NCBI GenBank assembly: GCA_963718105.1
Contig: OY970352.1
Location: 2,108,001 to 2,172,000 of the forward strand
Direction of reading: 5' to 3'
Source: DASYKT01 sp963718105
GTDB taxonomy: Bacteria; Acidobacteriota; Blastocatellia; Pyrinomonadales; Pyrinomonadaceae
Length of the DNA: 64,000 bases
A program made the position numbers and the translations under genes. This document shows positions 27,139 to 35,606 of the stretch, piece after piece. The notes under the pieces were generated by a model. That model searched no databases, had not been told where the DNA came from, and saw only the letters and a list, made by a program, of their open reading frames with translations. Each line of letters opens with the position of its first letter. Within the stretch, counting starts at the first letter, position 1.

Positions 27139-27663
27139 TCAATCGTCGTACTTCAAAAGCGAAAAGACTTCCCTGTCACCAAACTTCTGCCTTCCGTTCA
27201 GGAACGTAAGCTCAACGGCGAATACAATTCCGGCAACATTTCCCTTTTGCTGTTCTACCAGGTCGACCACGGCCTTGGCGGTCCCGCCGGTTGCCAGCAG
27301 ATCGTCAACGATCAAAACATTGTGCCCTTCGCCCACCGCGTCTTTGTGCATCTGCAGCGTATCCTGTCCGTATTCCAGGTCGTAAGACACGGAAACGCAT
27401 TCAGCCGGCAGCTTATTAGGTTTGCGCACCGGCACAAACCCCGTCCCCAACGCGATCGCCATCGGCGCGCCAAAGATAAAACCGCGCGATTCGATGCCGA
27501 TAATGGTATCGATCTGTTTGCCTTTATATTGCTCGACCAGCGCATCGATGGTTTGTTTCAAACCGTCAGCATCTTTTAATAGGGTTGTAATATCGTAAAA
27601 ATTTATACCCGGTTTCGGGAAATCCGGCACTTCACGAATAAGTGTTTTTAAATGTTCCATCAA
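27139..27663 (-). CDS. apt: Adenine phosphoribosyltransferase
   Basis: This enzyme of 173-174 residues makes AMP from adenine and PRPP in purine salvage. The PRPP-binding motif is VLIVDDLLATGGT (about 118-130), with GIESRGFIFGAP upstream, both standard. Two adjacent ATGs (27663 and 27660) could start it and cannot be separated by sequence. It is flanked by heptamer-repeat arrays on both sides and by acyP upstream on the same strand, likely co-transcribed. Confidence 0.95.
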   Translation of the reverse strand: MMEHLKTLIREVPDFPKPGINFYDITTLLKDADGLKQTIDALVEQYKGKQIDTIIGIESRGFIFGAPMAIALGTGFVPVRKPNKLPAECVSVSYDLEYGQDTLQMHKDAVGEGHNVLIVDDLLATGGTAKAVVDLVEQQKGNVAGIVFAVELTFLNGRQKFGDREVFSLLKYDD

Positions 27664-27669
27664 GTCAAT

Positions 27670-27741
27670 TTTTGGATTTTAGTTTTTAGATCTTGGATTT
27701 GTTTTTTCAATCTGCGCTCCAAAATCCACCATCTAAAATCG
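27670..27741. repeat. Heptamer-repeat inverted arms between acyP and apt
   Basis: Left arm TTTTGGA TTTTAGT, TTTTAGA TCTTGGA (27670-27697). Right arm AAAATCC ACCATCT AAAATCG (27721-27741) is in inverse orientation. The array fills the whole gap between the two genes. Confidence 0.8.
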
Positions 27742-27743
27742 GC

Positions 27744-28019
27744 TCACCTTTCTATTCTAAATGCGGAATACAAACCGCTCGGTTCGATCACGATCTCTTC
27801 CAGCCTATCGACCTCCGAGTATTCCGGCCCGGTGGCCAGGTCGTGTTTAAAAGCTTCCACTACCTCCGCCGGAGCTTCCACCAGCGCTTCGACGCGCCCG
27901 TCCGGAAGATTTCGCACATAGCCCCGGACCTGGTGCCTGGCTGCCGCGCGCTGCGCAAAAAACCGGTAACCCACGCCCTGTACTACTCCGCTGATCAAAA
28001 ACCTTCGCGCTATTATCAT
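27744..28019 (-). CDS. acyP: Acylphosphatase
   Basis: This 91-residue protein is of typical acylphosphatase length. The catalytic arginine is in GVVQGVGYRFF and the catalytic asparagine in GYVRNLPDG. It hydrolyses acyl phosphates in the cytoplasm. It is just upstream of apt on the same strand, separated only by a heptamer-repeat element. Confidence 0.95.
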   Translation of the reverse strand: MIIARRFLISGVVQGVGYRFFAQRAAARHQVRGYVRNLPDGRVEALVEAPAEVVEAFKHDLATGPEYSEVDRLEEIVIEPSGLYSAFRIER

Positions 28020-28135
28020 TTTCGAACCTTGAATATTGTGCTTATCGCACGATGTTTTTGCAACCGAACGAGTTGACTATTCAGGCATTTACCAAGAAAA
28101 TGTTAGCAGCTAAGTTATTTGTTTCCAGAAAAATC

Positions 28136-29035
28136 ATGAAACACCGCGGCCGCAGATCTACTTCAGCCCTTTACGCGTTCACGATGCTGTTTATCGGCGC
28201 GGTGCTGACGGTGTCTGCCCAGCAAAGGCCTTTGCTGACCGAGGAGGTCGATACGGTTCCGGTCGGTTCGGTCCGGTTCGCTGCCGGAGTCGATTTTATT
28301 CAGGATGCCAAATTTCCGCTGTCCGGTTTGAAAGGCGATCTGACCCGTGTCGGCGTCATCAATCTGACCATCGGCATCAACACCAATATTGAATTTCAGG
28401 TCGAAGGCATTCTGCAAAATTTCGTATCGATAAATTCGGCACTAAGCCCGTCGCCGATCCCGCTTTCGATGCCGCCCGGTTCCAATTCCGCTAACGATTC
28501 GGGCGATTTCACTATTTCGACCAAGATCAAACTGCGTAATGAGACAAAACTTCTGCCCGCACTCGGATTTAAGTTCGGCGTTACTCTGCCGAATTCCGAC
28601 CAGGCCCGCGGTATCGGAACAAATCAGGTGAACGCGTTCGGCAAAGTGATCATTCAGAAAAAATTCGGCAAGCAGTATTCGGACAAACAATACTTCGCCA
28701 ATGTTTTTGCCAACGTCGGATTGGGCATAATGCCCGCGCCGCTGCAGAGTTTTACGCAAAATGACGTGCTGCTTTACGGGGTCGGCGGCATATTCCGCAT
28801 CAACAAATCGATCAACTTTGCAGGTGAGGTCAACGGCCGCGCCAGCACGCGCAGCGGAAATGCTCCGCTTGGCACCGAATCGGTTTCCGAGCTCCGGCTG
28901 GGCACGCAGATCAAAGCCTCCGGGCTGCGTTTTGATACGGCCGCCATCATCGGGCTTGGCAAATTCAGCCCGCGCTCCGGCATAACCTTCGGCGTCACTT
29001 ACCAATCACCCAGTATTTTCACCCCGGCAAAATAA
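28136..29035 (+). CDS. Predicted outer-membrane beta-barrel protein
   Basis: From the ATG at 28136 the protein has 299 residues with a signal peptide (basic MKHRGRRS, then a hydrophobic core, cleaved near VSAQQ). The mature part has many amphipathic strands (for example IEFQVEGILQNFV and ALGFKFGVTLP), as in outer-membrane transport-like barrels. An ATG 36 bp upstream (28100) is possible. It is divergent from acyP and 3 bp upstream of dtd, so it is likely co-transcribed with dtd. Family and substrate are not recognised. Confidence 0.65.
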   Translation: MKHRGRRSTSALYAFTMLFIGAVLTVSAQQRPLLTEEVDTVPVGSVRFAAGVDFIQDAKFPLSGLKGDLTRVGVINLTIGINTNIEFQVEGILQNFVSINSALSPSPIPLSMPPGSNSANDSGDFTISTKIKLRNETKLLPALGFKFGVTLPNSDQARGIGTNQVNAFGKVIIQKKFGKQYSDKQYFANVFANVGLGIMPAPLQSFTQNDVLLYGVGGIFRINKSINFAGEVNGRASTRSGNAPLGTESVSELRLGTQIKASGLRFDTAAIIGLGKFSPRSGITFGVTYQSPSIFTPAK

Positions 29036-29038
29036 AAG

Positions 29039-29485
29039 ATGCGCGCGGTCGTTCAAAGAGTTACCCGGGCCAGTGTAACGGTTGACGATAAAATTGTCGG
29101 GCAAATAGGCAAAGGCGTGCTAGTTTTGCTCGGAGTCGCGCAAACGGACACTGAAAAAGATGTCGATTACCTGGTGGAAAAGATCGTCAACCTAAGGATC
29201 TTTGACGACGAAAATGGAAAAATGAATCTTTCTCTTTCGGACACCGGCGGCGAGATCCTGGCCGTTTCGCAATTCACCCTTTACGGCGACACGCGCCGTG
29301 GCCGGCGGCCTTCATACATCGACGCCGCTGTGCCGGAACGGGCCAATGAACTTTACGAACTCTTTGTCCGCCAGGCAAAAAAATTCGCTCGGGTCGAGAC
29401 CGGGCAATTTCAGGCAATGATGCAGGTAGAATTGGTCAACGATGGTCCGGTGACGATCCTGATAGACAGCACAAAACTTTTTTAA
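29039..29485 (+). CDS. dtd: D-aminoacyl-tRNA deacylase
   Basis: This 148-residue enzyme hydrolyses D-aminoacyl-tRNA to free the tRNA. The signature motifs SQFTLYGD and NDGPVTI (the cross-subunit GP motif) are intact, and MRAVVQRVTRASV is the usual start. The gene begins 3 bp after the outer-membrane protein gene and is followed after 9 bp by a methyltransferase gene, so the four genes to 30875 look like one transcript. Confidence 0.96.
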   Translation: MRAVVQRVTRASVTVDDKIVGQIGKGVLVLLGVAQTDTEKDVDYLVEKIVNLRIFDDENGKMNLSLSDTGGEILAVSQFTLYGDTRRGRRPSYIDAAVPERANELYELFVRQAKKFARVETGQFQAMMQVELVNDGPVTILIDSTKLF

Positions 29486-29494
29486 TTTCTTACA

Positions 29495-30187
29495 ATGTTT
29501 GAAGTCAGAATTTTCAATCCCTTTAAAGGCGGAATGGATACGATCGCCACTCTGGCGATCTCGTCCGAAAGCGAAGCTGCTGAGAAAGCTGAGGAATTCC
29601 TCTCTTCCAACGGCATTAAGCTCGGCGAGATCGTCGCTGTCGGCTCCGAAGAACGCCATACGATAATTGGCCTTCCCGATCAGGAATCGGTCGCCACCGA
29701 GGGCGGCGGATTTTGGTTCGTCGCAAATCACGTCTATTTCGTCTTTAAAGCCATAAAAGAAGAGTTAGGGATAAAGGTCGATTCCTTTATCGATCTCGGA
29801 TGCGGCCCGGGAAATATTCTGATCGCCGCGCGAAATCTTTTAGGCGCGACGCGGTTGACCGGTGTGGAGATCGATATTGCTCTGGTAGAACAGGCAAAAC
29901 GTAATACGGAGCCGTGGGGTGCTGAAATTATTACCGAAATTATTCAGGCCGATCTGCTCGAATGGAGGCCTGCCGTCAACAACTTCGATATGGTTTACGC
30001 CTACGATCCGATACGTGACCCCGCCTTAAGAGAAAGATTTCTCAGCGGGTTGGCTGGTTGGCTCCGTGACGGCCAGTATGTTTATTACAATCGCATCGTT
30101 GGTGAAATGCCCGTCTGGCTGGAAAAGATAGAGATACCGAATTATGATGTTCCTTGTCTTTACACCTTTGCTAAAAACAAGGTCTGA
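29495..30187 (+). CDS. Class I SAM-dependent methyltransferase-like protein
   Basis: This 230-residue protein contains the SAM-binding motif FIDLGCGPGNILIAA (about 99-113) and an acidic VEID in the next strand. The N-terminal about 80 residues are not typical of the fold and have no recognised domain. The catalytic region MVYAYDPIRDP is not a known signature, so the substrate is unknown. The next gene, a cyclophilin, starts downstream of its stop at 30187, without overlap when the ATG at 30219 is used. Confidence 0.75.
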   Translation: MFEVRIFNPFKGGMDTIATLAISSESEAAEKAEEFLSSNGIKLGEIVAVGSEERHTIIGLPDQESVATEGGGFWFVANHVYFVFKAIKEELGIKVDSFIDLGCGPGNILIAARNLLGATRLTGVEIDIALVEQAKRNTEPWGAEIITEIIQADLLEWRPAVNNFDMVYAYDPIRDPALRERFLSGLAGWLRDGQYVYYNRIVGEMPVWLEKIEIPNYDVPCLYTFAKNKV

Positions 30188-30218
30188 GAATTTATATCAG
30201 GAGTTGGCCAAAGTTTAC

Positions 30219-30875
30219 ATGTTCAAAAAGATCATTCTCATCACACTCAGCATATTTTTTGCCGTTCTATCATTTTCCTGCAATCAAGCCGGTGATAAGA
30301 GCGCCCTGCCGAAAAACGACGCCGGCGGCAAGCCGCCTTTTACAAAAGACGCCAAACCCGTCGCCGATACGGAAGTTGCCGTGATCGAAATGGAAAACGC
30401 CGTCTTTGGAAAGATCGTGCTCGAGCTTTATCCGAATGTCGCGCCTAAAATGGTCGAGCGTTTCAAAGAACTCGTCAAAGAAGGTTTCTATAACGGCGTT
30501 ACTTTTCACCGGATCAATACAACGAATGCGTTCGTGATACAGGCCGGAGATCCTCTTTCGAAAGACAACGATCCTGCTAACGACGGCAGCGGAAGTTCGG
30601 GCAAACCCAAAATACCGGCCGAATTCAGCGACATACCGTACGAAGCGGGAACGCTGGGCGCCGCCCGGCTGGGCACTGATATCAATTCGCAGGACTCCCA
30701 GTTTTTTATTACTCTTCAGCGCATGCAGCCCTTCGATAAAGGCTACACCGTCTTCGGTAAAGTGATCGAAGGTATGGGTAATGTGCGGACGATCGCCGGC
30801 GTGCCGAAGTCCGGGCCAGACAAGCCGGCGGAAAAAGTGGTGATCAAATCCATCACGCTGCAGCCGCATCCGTAG
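30219..30875 (+). CDS. Periplasmic cyclophilin-type peptidyl-prolyl isomerase
   Basis: This 218-residue protein begins with an export signal (MFKKIILITLSIFFAVLSFSC) whose cysteine suggests a lipoprotein, although the lipobox is not perfect. After a polar linker comes the cyclophilin domain, with VTFHRI, FVIQAGDPLS, SQFFITL and YTVFGKV segments. It catalyses proline isomerisation during protein folding outside the cytoplasm. The ATG at 30219 is chosen because it starts the signal sequence; an AGGAG box lies about 15 bp before. Confidence 0.88.
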   Translation: MFKKIILITLSIFFAVLSFSCNQAGDKSALPKNDAGGKPPFTKDAKPVADTEVAVIEMENAVFGKIVLELYPNVAPKMVERFKELVKEGFYNGVTFHRINTTNAFVIQAGDPLSKDNDPANDGSGSSGKPKIPAEFSDIPYEAGTLGAARLGTDINSQDSQFFITLQRMQPFDKGYTVFGKVIEGMGNVRTIAGVPKSGPDKPAEKVVIKSITLQPHP

Positions 30876-30911
30876 AACAGTGAGCAGATTTCGCTTTCCG
30901 GCGATCTCTTT

Positions 30912-31040
30912 AAATTGCCACTAGCTTTAGCTAGTGGGTTAAGTAATCAAAAAATTAAGGCTTTAGCCTAATCAGAATTTGGCTAAAGCCAAACAACATT
31001 ATTGACTCATGAAACCACTAGCTAAAGCTAGTGGCAATTT
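30912..31040. repeat. Palindromic element, family B (copy 2)
   Basis: Perfect 26-bp arms (30912-30937 and 31015-31040) are identical to those at 6784-6920. The centre again has an inverted GGCTTTAGCC / GGCTAAAGCC pair, but the loop sequence differs. Confidence 0.92.
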
Positions 31041-31180
31041 ATATTCGGGTATGAAGACCTCGGCGATCTATATTCGAATCGTTCGGGCATTTGCTGCCAA
31101 CCGTAAATCAGCTTAAAATACAGGAGTTGGGAGGCATAGATTAAGAAACTACAACCATCTTGCAACCAACATTTCCATAT

Positions 31181-31253
<73 letters not shown>

Positions 31254-31268
31254 TTTTCCTTTTCCCAG

Positions 31269-31643
31269 ATGCTGATAATCAACCGCGACAAAGCAAATAT
31301 CATCAACACACCGCACGGCTCTGAGATCAGGCCGTTGATGGACCGCACCACGTCCGCTATCGAAAAATGCAGCCTGGCCGAAGAGATTCTTCCGCCGGGG
31401 GCAGCCGTCGGCAGACATTTTCACCGGGAAACCGAAGAGGTTTATTACATCTTATCGGGTTCGGGCGAGATGACCGTTGGCGAAGAAACAGCCCAGGTTT
31501 CCACGGGTGACGCCGTTTATATTCCGGCGGGTAATGTTCATACATTAAAGAACACCGGCAGCGAGCCGATGAAAATAATGCTCGTTTGCGGCGCGGCGCA
31601 CAGCTTCGACGATTCATTTCCCGTTTCGGACGAACAGGTTTGA
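31269..31643 (+). CDS. Single-domain cupin protein
   Basis: This 124-residue protein has the cupin metal-binding motifs: G...HFHRETEEVYYILSG (His, His, Glu ligands, about 48-62) and PAGNVHTLKN (His ligand). Such small cupins bind sugars, hormones or metals, or act as isomerases; the function here is not decided. It starts 15 bp after the tRNA-Arg. Confidence 0.85.
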   Translation: MLIINRDKANIINTPHGSEIRPLMDRTTSAIEKCSLAEEILPPGAAVGRHFHRETEEVYYILSGSGEMTVGEETAQVSTGDAVYIPAGNVHTLKNTGSEPMKIMLVCGAAHSFDDSFPVSDEQV

Positions 31644-31887
31644 TCTTTTTTAATAGCTTTTATTTAAATTAAGAACAACTCACCGCCCCGCCTTGTCGCC
31701 TTTCACGGACTCTTCTCATATCCATGACGTAAAAATGTACCCCAACCGCAAAGAAATACCGGGACGAACCTTTGATACTCATGCTCGCCAGGGAGCGGCA
31801 TAAATTCATTGATTCGTCCCGGTAATTGGATCGATCTTGTTTTCTTATTTTCGCGTTCTTTTCGGGCGCGAAAACTTACCGATCGTC

Positions 31888-32421
31888 TTAGTTCCTGCTC
31901 GGGTATATTCCTTCCAATGCGATACACCAGTTCAGCACCAGGTACGGCTGCAGGAGCGATATCGGCTGGCTGCCGCCGGTAATGCCTATCTGGCCGGTGA
32001 GACTGCCCGCCGCCAACACCGAATCTGACGCACCGCCAACATATATGCTCGCTCCGCCTAAAAGGTTACCCGTGGGCGTGGGGGTTGTTTTTGTCGCGGA
32101 ACTGGCATTTAAACCACCGGTATATGTATGGTTATGGCCCGGCATTTGATTGACGGAGATCGTCGTCGATTCCGTACCGCCCACCTGGCCCAGATCATAA
32201 TTGCTTAAGCCGGGTCCCTGCCCTGCGGAGAGGGGAGCCCGCCCGCGCAGATCGGGGAGCGCAAAAGTGGTTTGGCCATTGCCGCCGAAAGTGGTGCCCA
32301 ATAGAGAGAAAAGCGCGGTATTTTGAGCTATCGGCAATATTTGTCCATTGCAAAAAGCCCAGCCTCGCGGTGAAAAGTTATACGGAACCAACATTAGCTG
32401 TCCTATGAAGGGTTCTGACAT
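31888..32421 (-). CDS. Tail-collar domain protein (microcystin-dependent family), copy 1
   Basis: This 177-residue protein has the phage tail collar/Mdp fold: an N-terminal WAFCNGQILPIAQNTALFSL, PDLRGRAPLSAGQGPGL, and the C-terminal conserved LNWCIALEGIYPSRN. The segment between (about 80-150) is variable. An AAGGAGA box precedes the ATG. It is the last of three tandem paralogs, not part of a prophage (no capsid, tail or integrase genes nearby). The role of the family in non-phage genomes is unclear. Confidence 0.82.
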   Translation of the reverse strand: MSEPFIGQLMLVPYNFSPRGWAFCNGQILPIAQNTALFSLLGTTFGGNGQTTFALPDLRGRAPLSAGQGPGLSNYDLGQVGGTESTTISVNQMPGHNHTYTGGLNASSATKTTPTPTGNLLGGASIYVGGASDSVLAAGSLTGQIGITGGSQPISLLQPYLVLNWCIALEGIYPSRN

Positions 32422-32637
32422 CGGGATTCTCCTTTAAATGTATTTCGTTTGGAAAAAAACTAACCGTATTGCGACGGTTTACCGGGCATCGGATCCAGGT
32501 TACCGGCAGATAAAAATGCTTCCGGCCGGCGGCCAAAAATGAAAATGCCCAAAGTGAGTGCTGTACATTATAGCCGTAATCGTAGCAATTAAGAAAGCAG
32601 AAAATGTCTTCTTTGCTACCTAACACGGCGGCCGGTT

Positions 32638-32669
32638 AAAAAAAAATGGAGCGCTATGGTCCGCGCTCC
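32638..32669 (-). terminator. Rho-independent terminator after collar copy 2
   Basis: On the minus strand, the stem GGAGCGC / GCGCTCC with an 8-nt loop is followed by ATTTTTTTTT. It ends the transcript of the gene at 32697-33206, so copy 1 downstream needs its own promoter or read-through. Confidence 0.82.
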
Positions 32670-32696
32670 TAAGATTTGTTCTTCGAGATTAAAAGT

Positions 32697-33206
32697 TTAA
32701 TTCCTGCTGGGGAAAATTCCCTCCACAGCAATGCACCAATTGATGACCAGAATGGGCTGCCTGTTTTCATGCGGTTGGGTGTTGCCACTGCCGCCGATCG
32801 AAGCGGGATCCATCACGGAATCGAGAGTGGCGTTGGTAAAGCTGTCCGACGCACCCAAATTATTAGCGTTTGGCGCCGACACGAATTTTTGTCCCGTGCT
32901 GGCCAAGAGAAGATGAGGATGTATCGGTATTTGCGTGGTCTGAAGGGTCACGCTTTCCGTTCCGGAAGCCTGTCCCTGGGCATAGTTGCCTAAGCCCGGG
33001 CCCTGTCCGAAATGAAGCCCTATCCTGCCGCGCATATCCGGGACCGCGAATGTGGTGATGCCGTCACCACCGTAGGTCGTTCCCAGCAAGGCAAAAAGGG
33101 CCGTATTTTGCGCGATCGACATCAGTTGTCCATTGCAGAAAGCCCACCCCCGCGGGGCGAACTGGAAACCGAACTGTTGTACCTGTCCTAAAAATTGATT
33201 TGACAT
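32697..33206 (-). CDS. Tail-collar domain protein (microcystin-dependent family), copy 2
   Basis: This 169-residue paralog has the same layout as its neighbours: GWAFCNGQLMSIAQNTALFA, PDMRGRIGLHFGQGPGLG near residue 60, and the C-terminal INWCIAVEGIFPSRN. The middle region (about 80-145) differs from the other copies. A GGAG box lies upstream of the ATG. It is flanked by its paralogs and terminated by a strong hairpin. Confidence 0.82.
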   Translation of the reverse strand: MSNQFLGQVQQFGFQFAPRGWAFCNGQLMSIAQNTALFALLGTTYGGDGITTFAVPDMRGRIGLHFGQGPGLGNYAQGQASGTESVTLQTTQIPIHPHLLLASTGQKFVSAPNANNLGASDSFTNATLDSVMDPASIGGSGNTQPHENRQPILVINWCIAVEGIFPSRN

Positions 33207-33322
33207 TAAATTTCTCCTTTTAAGAGCACGGTTTGCAATATTATCCTTAATTTAATGGCGGATGATCGCAACCGTTCCATTGAGCTTTTCAAGCGCCAGC
33301 TCCAACGGATCTAATTTTTCGT

Positions 33323-33832
33323 TTAGTTCCTGGAAGGAAATATTCCATTTATGCATATACACCAGTTCAGGACCAGATATGGCTGCATGTTTTGGTGGGG
33401 CTGGCTGCCTCCGGCAGTTCCGATAGTTAGCGGATCGAGGACCGAATCCAGGGAAGCATTGGTGTAGATATTTGCTCCGCCGAGATTGTTGGCAGCGGGT
33501 ACGTTATTCAACTTACCGCCCGACGCGGCATTCAAAGCATGGGTATGCGCCGGCATTTCCGTGGTGATCAGCGTTACGGTTTCCTGGCCGGCTGTCTCGC
33601 CGATAGTGTAATTACTGAGTCCGGGACCCTGGCCATAGTGCATGGAAGCTCTTCCCCGCAGATCGGGAAGCGCGAAAGTTGTCTGGCCATTGCCACCGTA
33701 CGTAGTTCCCAGCAGGGAAAACAACGCTGTGTTTTGGGCGATGCTCATGATCTGCCCATTACAAAAAGCCCAGTTGCGCGGCGCAAAATTAAATCCGAAC
33801 GACTGTATCTGTCCAATATAACTTTGTGACAT
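33323..33832 (-). CDS. Tail-collar domain protein (microcystin-dependent family), copy 3
   Basis: This 169-residue paralog shares GNWAFCNGQ-like N-terminal motifs (RNWAFCNGQIMSIAQNT), PDLRGRASMHYGQGPGLSN and the C-terminal LNWCICINGIFPSRN. It is closer to copies 1 and 2 at both ends than in the centre. It has an AAGGAGA box before ATG. This is the first of the three minus-strand copies, with the DUF6916-like and GNAT genes beyond it. Confidence 0.82.
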   Translation of the reverse strand: MSQSYIGQIQSFGFNFAPRNWAFCNGQIMSIAQNTALFSLLGTTYGGNGQTTFALPDLRGRASMHYGQGPGLSNYTIGETAGQETVTLITTEMPAHTHALNAASGGKLNNVPAANNLGGANIYTNASLDSVLDPLTIGTAGGSQPHQNMQPYLVLNWCICINGIFPSRN

Positions 33833-34094
33833 CAGAATTCTCCTTTAAATATTCGGTATGGAAAAAAGTCCGCAGTTTCGGGCGCGGGAGATCCTGAAAC
33901 TCAGCAAACAAATTTGTCTCCGGTGAATCGCCAAAATAATACACTGCCGGATAATTTTTTGCAAGTAAAATTGCCCGCCCATCCCGGCTTATTTTTTCTA
34001 AATTAGTAACTTACGGGCTTTTTGAAGTGGAAAAACCATCCTTCTGGGTTACAATGCTTTTGTTTGCCTCCCAGCATAGAAAGGAGCTTACTAT

Positions 34095-34544
34095 ATGGCT
34101 TTATCGCGGCGTAAATTTACGCAGGTGGCTGGCGCGGCAATGGTAGGGATAGGTTTTGCAGGAGCGGCGTCCCGGACATTTTCACAATCATCAAGATCGG
34201 CCGGGCTGTTTTCCATTACCGGCGAAGCGGCATCTGACATGCTGATGAGTTTCAACAGTGAAACTTTCGCACCCTATATAGGTACTATCTTTCGCTCAGG
34301 CCAGAGCGGGTATTCATTTCGCCTGACTGAGGTCGCCCAACATAAAGGTTCGCAAGAAAAACGTTTCGGTATGAGCGGCGATAGTTTTTCCCTGTTTTTC
34401 CGGAGCGTGGGCCGAAAAGATGTGCCGCAGGACATTCATACCTTTGAACACCCTTCGTTAGGCACGTTTTCATTGTTTATCGCTCCGGTCGAGCGCGGCG
34501 GAAAAACTTACGAAGCCGTGATCAATCACTCATCGCTTTTATAA
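34095..34544 (+). CDS. Tat-exported DUF6916-like protein
   Basis: This 149-residue protein begins MALSRRKFTQVAGAAMVG, a twin-arginine signal. The mature part of about 110 residues has the beta-rich SAGLFSITGE ... FRLTEVAQ ... FSLFFRSVG ... GTFSLFIAPV pattern also seen in the product of the next gene. From memory this resembles the DUF6916 family, not verified. Cleavage near TFSQ is likely. It faces the collar genes (divergent) and is convergent with 34548-34853. Confidence 0.6.
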   Translation: MALSRRKFTQVAGAAMVGIGFAGAASRTFSQSSRSAGLFSITGEAASDMLMSFNSETFAPYIGTIFRSGQSGYSFRLTEVAQHKGSQEKRFGMSGDSFSLFFRSVGRKDVPQDIHTFEHPSLGTFSLFIAPVERGGKTYEAVINHSSLL

Positions 34545-34547
34545 ACC

Positions 34548-34853
34548 TCAGGCCGGATCCTGGAGTTTATTAAAGACCGATTCGAAGATCACTCCCCGGC
34601 TGTCTTTGCCGACAGGTACAATAAAGATCTCGGTTTCGCCTATTTTCTCGTTTTCGAAATGGGCCATTCCCTGCACGATCGGCGTGTCTTCCGGGGCCGT
34701 GAAGGTCAATACATAGGTCCGCTGCCGGAATTTCTCTATTTCCGCGGTAACCTCGATCAATTTCATGGTCACTTTGTATTCCGGTGAGAAACTGAAAATA
34801 AAATCAGTGTCTACACACCCCGCGTACTCATCCCTGGTAAATTCTTTTATCAT
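34548..34853 (-). CDS. Small DUF6916-like cytoplasmic protein
   Basis: The ATG at 34853 gives 101 residues, with pattern MKLIEVTAEIEKFRQRTYVL ... FENEKIGETEIFIVPVGKDS resembling the Tat protein next door, but without a signal. The start overlaps the GNAT gene stop by 4 bp (ATGA, 34850-34853), so the two are translationally coupled. Upstream in-frame codons would sit inside the GNAT gene. Function unknown. Confidence 0.65.
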   Translation of the reverse strand: MIKEFTRDEYAGCVDTDFIFSFSPEYKVTMKLIEVTAEIEKFRQRTYVLTFTAPEDTPIVQGMAHFENEKIGETEIFIVPVGKDSRGVIFESVFNKLQDPA

Positions 34854-35383
34854 AATTTTTCGTCGATATTTTCCGGGGTGCTTTCCGGCTGCCATCGCAG
34901 AAGGTAATGCGAACCGGTATTCCCGATAAAGTCCATTCCTAAACGTTTATACAATTTAATAGCTTTATGATTGCTTACTAAAACACTAAAGTTAAGCGGT
35001 TTGTTTGATCCTTCGGCCTCCCGCATCAGGCCCTGGAAGATCACCGTGCCGATCCCGAGACTGCGGTAATCGGTAAAAACGGCAATGTCGATGAAAAAAA
35101 GCTCTGCTTCGTTTCGGGTTGTCATCATCCGGCCGACCGGCGTGCCGTTAAACAGGATTATCTCATGCAAGGCGTCCGGATACTGCGCCTCGTATTGCGC
35201 TTTTTGAGCGCGGTATTGCATGTCAACCAGCATTTTCGCCTGCTCGTCAGGCATTCCCCACATCATCACGTCCTCTTCGCGAGTGCTCGCGTAGAGTTCT
35301 TTAAGAAACATTTCATCGTCCGGCATAACGACCGGGCGCATTGAAACTTGTTCCGAAATTGAGGTATCTGAACCGTCTGTCAT
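34850..35383 (-). CDS. GNAT-family N-acetyltransferase
   Basis: This 177-residue protein has the acetyl-CoA binding region FIDIAVFTDYRSLGIGTVIF (about 101-120, with R/LGIG) and the C-terminal NHKAIKLYKRLGMDFIG typical of GNAT enzymes. The substrate is unknown. It is coupled to the small DUF6916-like gene and lies in the collar-protein cassette. The ATG at 35383 gives a natural N-terminus. Confidence 0.88.
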   Translation of the reverse strand: MTDGSDTSISEQVSMRPVVMPDDEMFLKELYASTREEDVMMWGMPDEQAKMLVDMQYRAQKAQYEAQYPDALHEIILFNGTPVGRMMTTRNEAELFFIDIAVFTDYRSLGIGTVIFQGLMREAEGSNKPLNFSVLVSNHKAIKLYKRLGMDFIGNTGSHYLLRWQPESTPENIDEKL

Positions 35384-35510
35384 AAAAATTTTAAATTTTC
35401 GTGGAAAACCGCCGCAATTGATAATCTTTATATAACCGTGGGGATTATGTCACATTTTTGTGGCTCGCCCACAATTCCTGAAAGCGGAATTATCGAATTT
35501 CGCTCAAGAA

Positions 35511-35602
35511 ACCTTAACCGATAAACGCACCCCCGCAGTGATGCGGGTTCGCAAAGTCGTGAATCTGGCAAAACCAGATCGTCCGGCCACCGAAGTGAGG
35601 TC
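35511..35602 (+). promoter_or_regulatory. Candidate c-di-GMP-I (GEMM) riboswitch before the CAP gene
   Basis: The leader shows ACGCAC followed by a hairpin CCCGCA-GTGA-TGCGGG with a GNRA tetraloop, then TTCGCAAAGTC. A second hairpin ATCTGG/CCAGAT is followed by CGTCCGGCCACCG. This is the GEMM order (CGCAC, GNRA hairpin, CGCAAAG, second arm, closing CGG). A 5' CCTTAAC can pair with GTGAGG (35595-35600), the likely ribosome-binding site 6 bp before the ATG at 35607. Confidence 0.5.
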
Positions 35603-35606
35603 CCCG

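Noticed and set aside
31888..33832. Prophage tail region
   Set aside because: Only collar-type proteins are present. No other structural, lysis or integration genes are next to them, and flanking genes are chromosomal.
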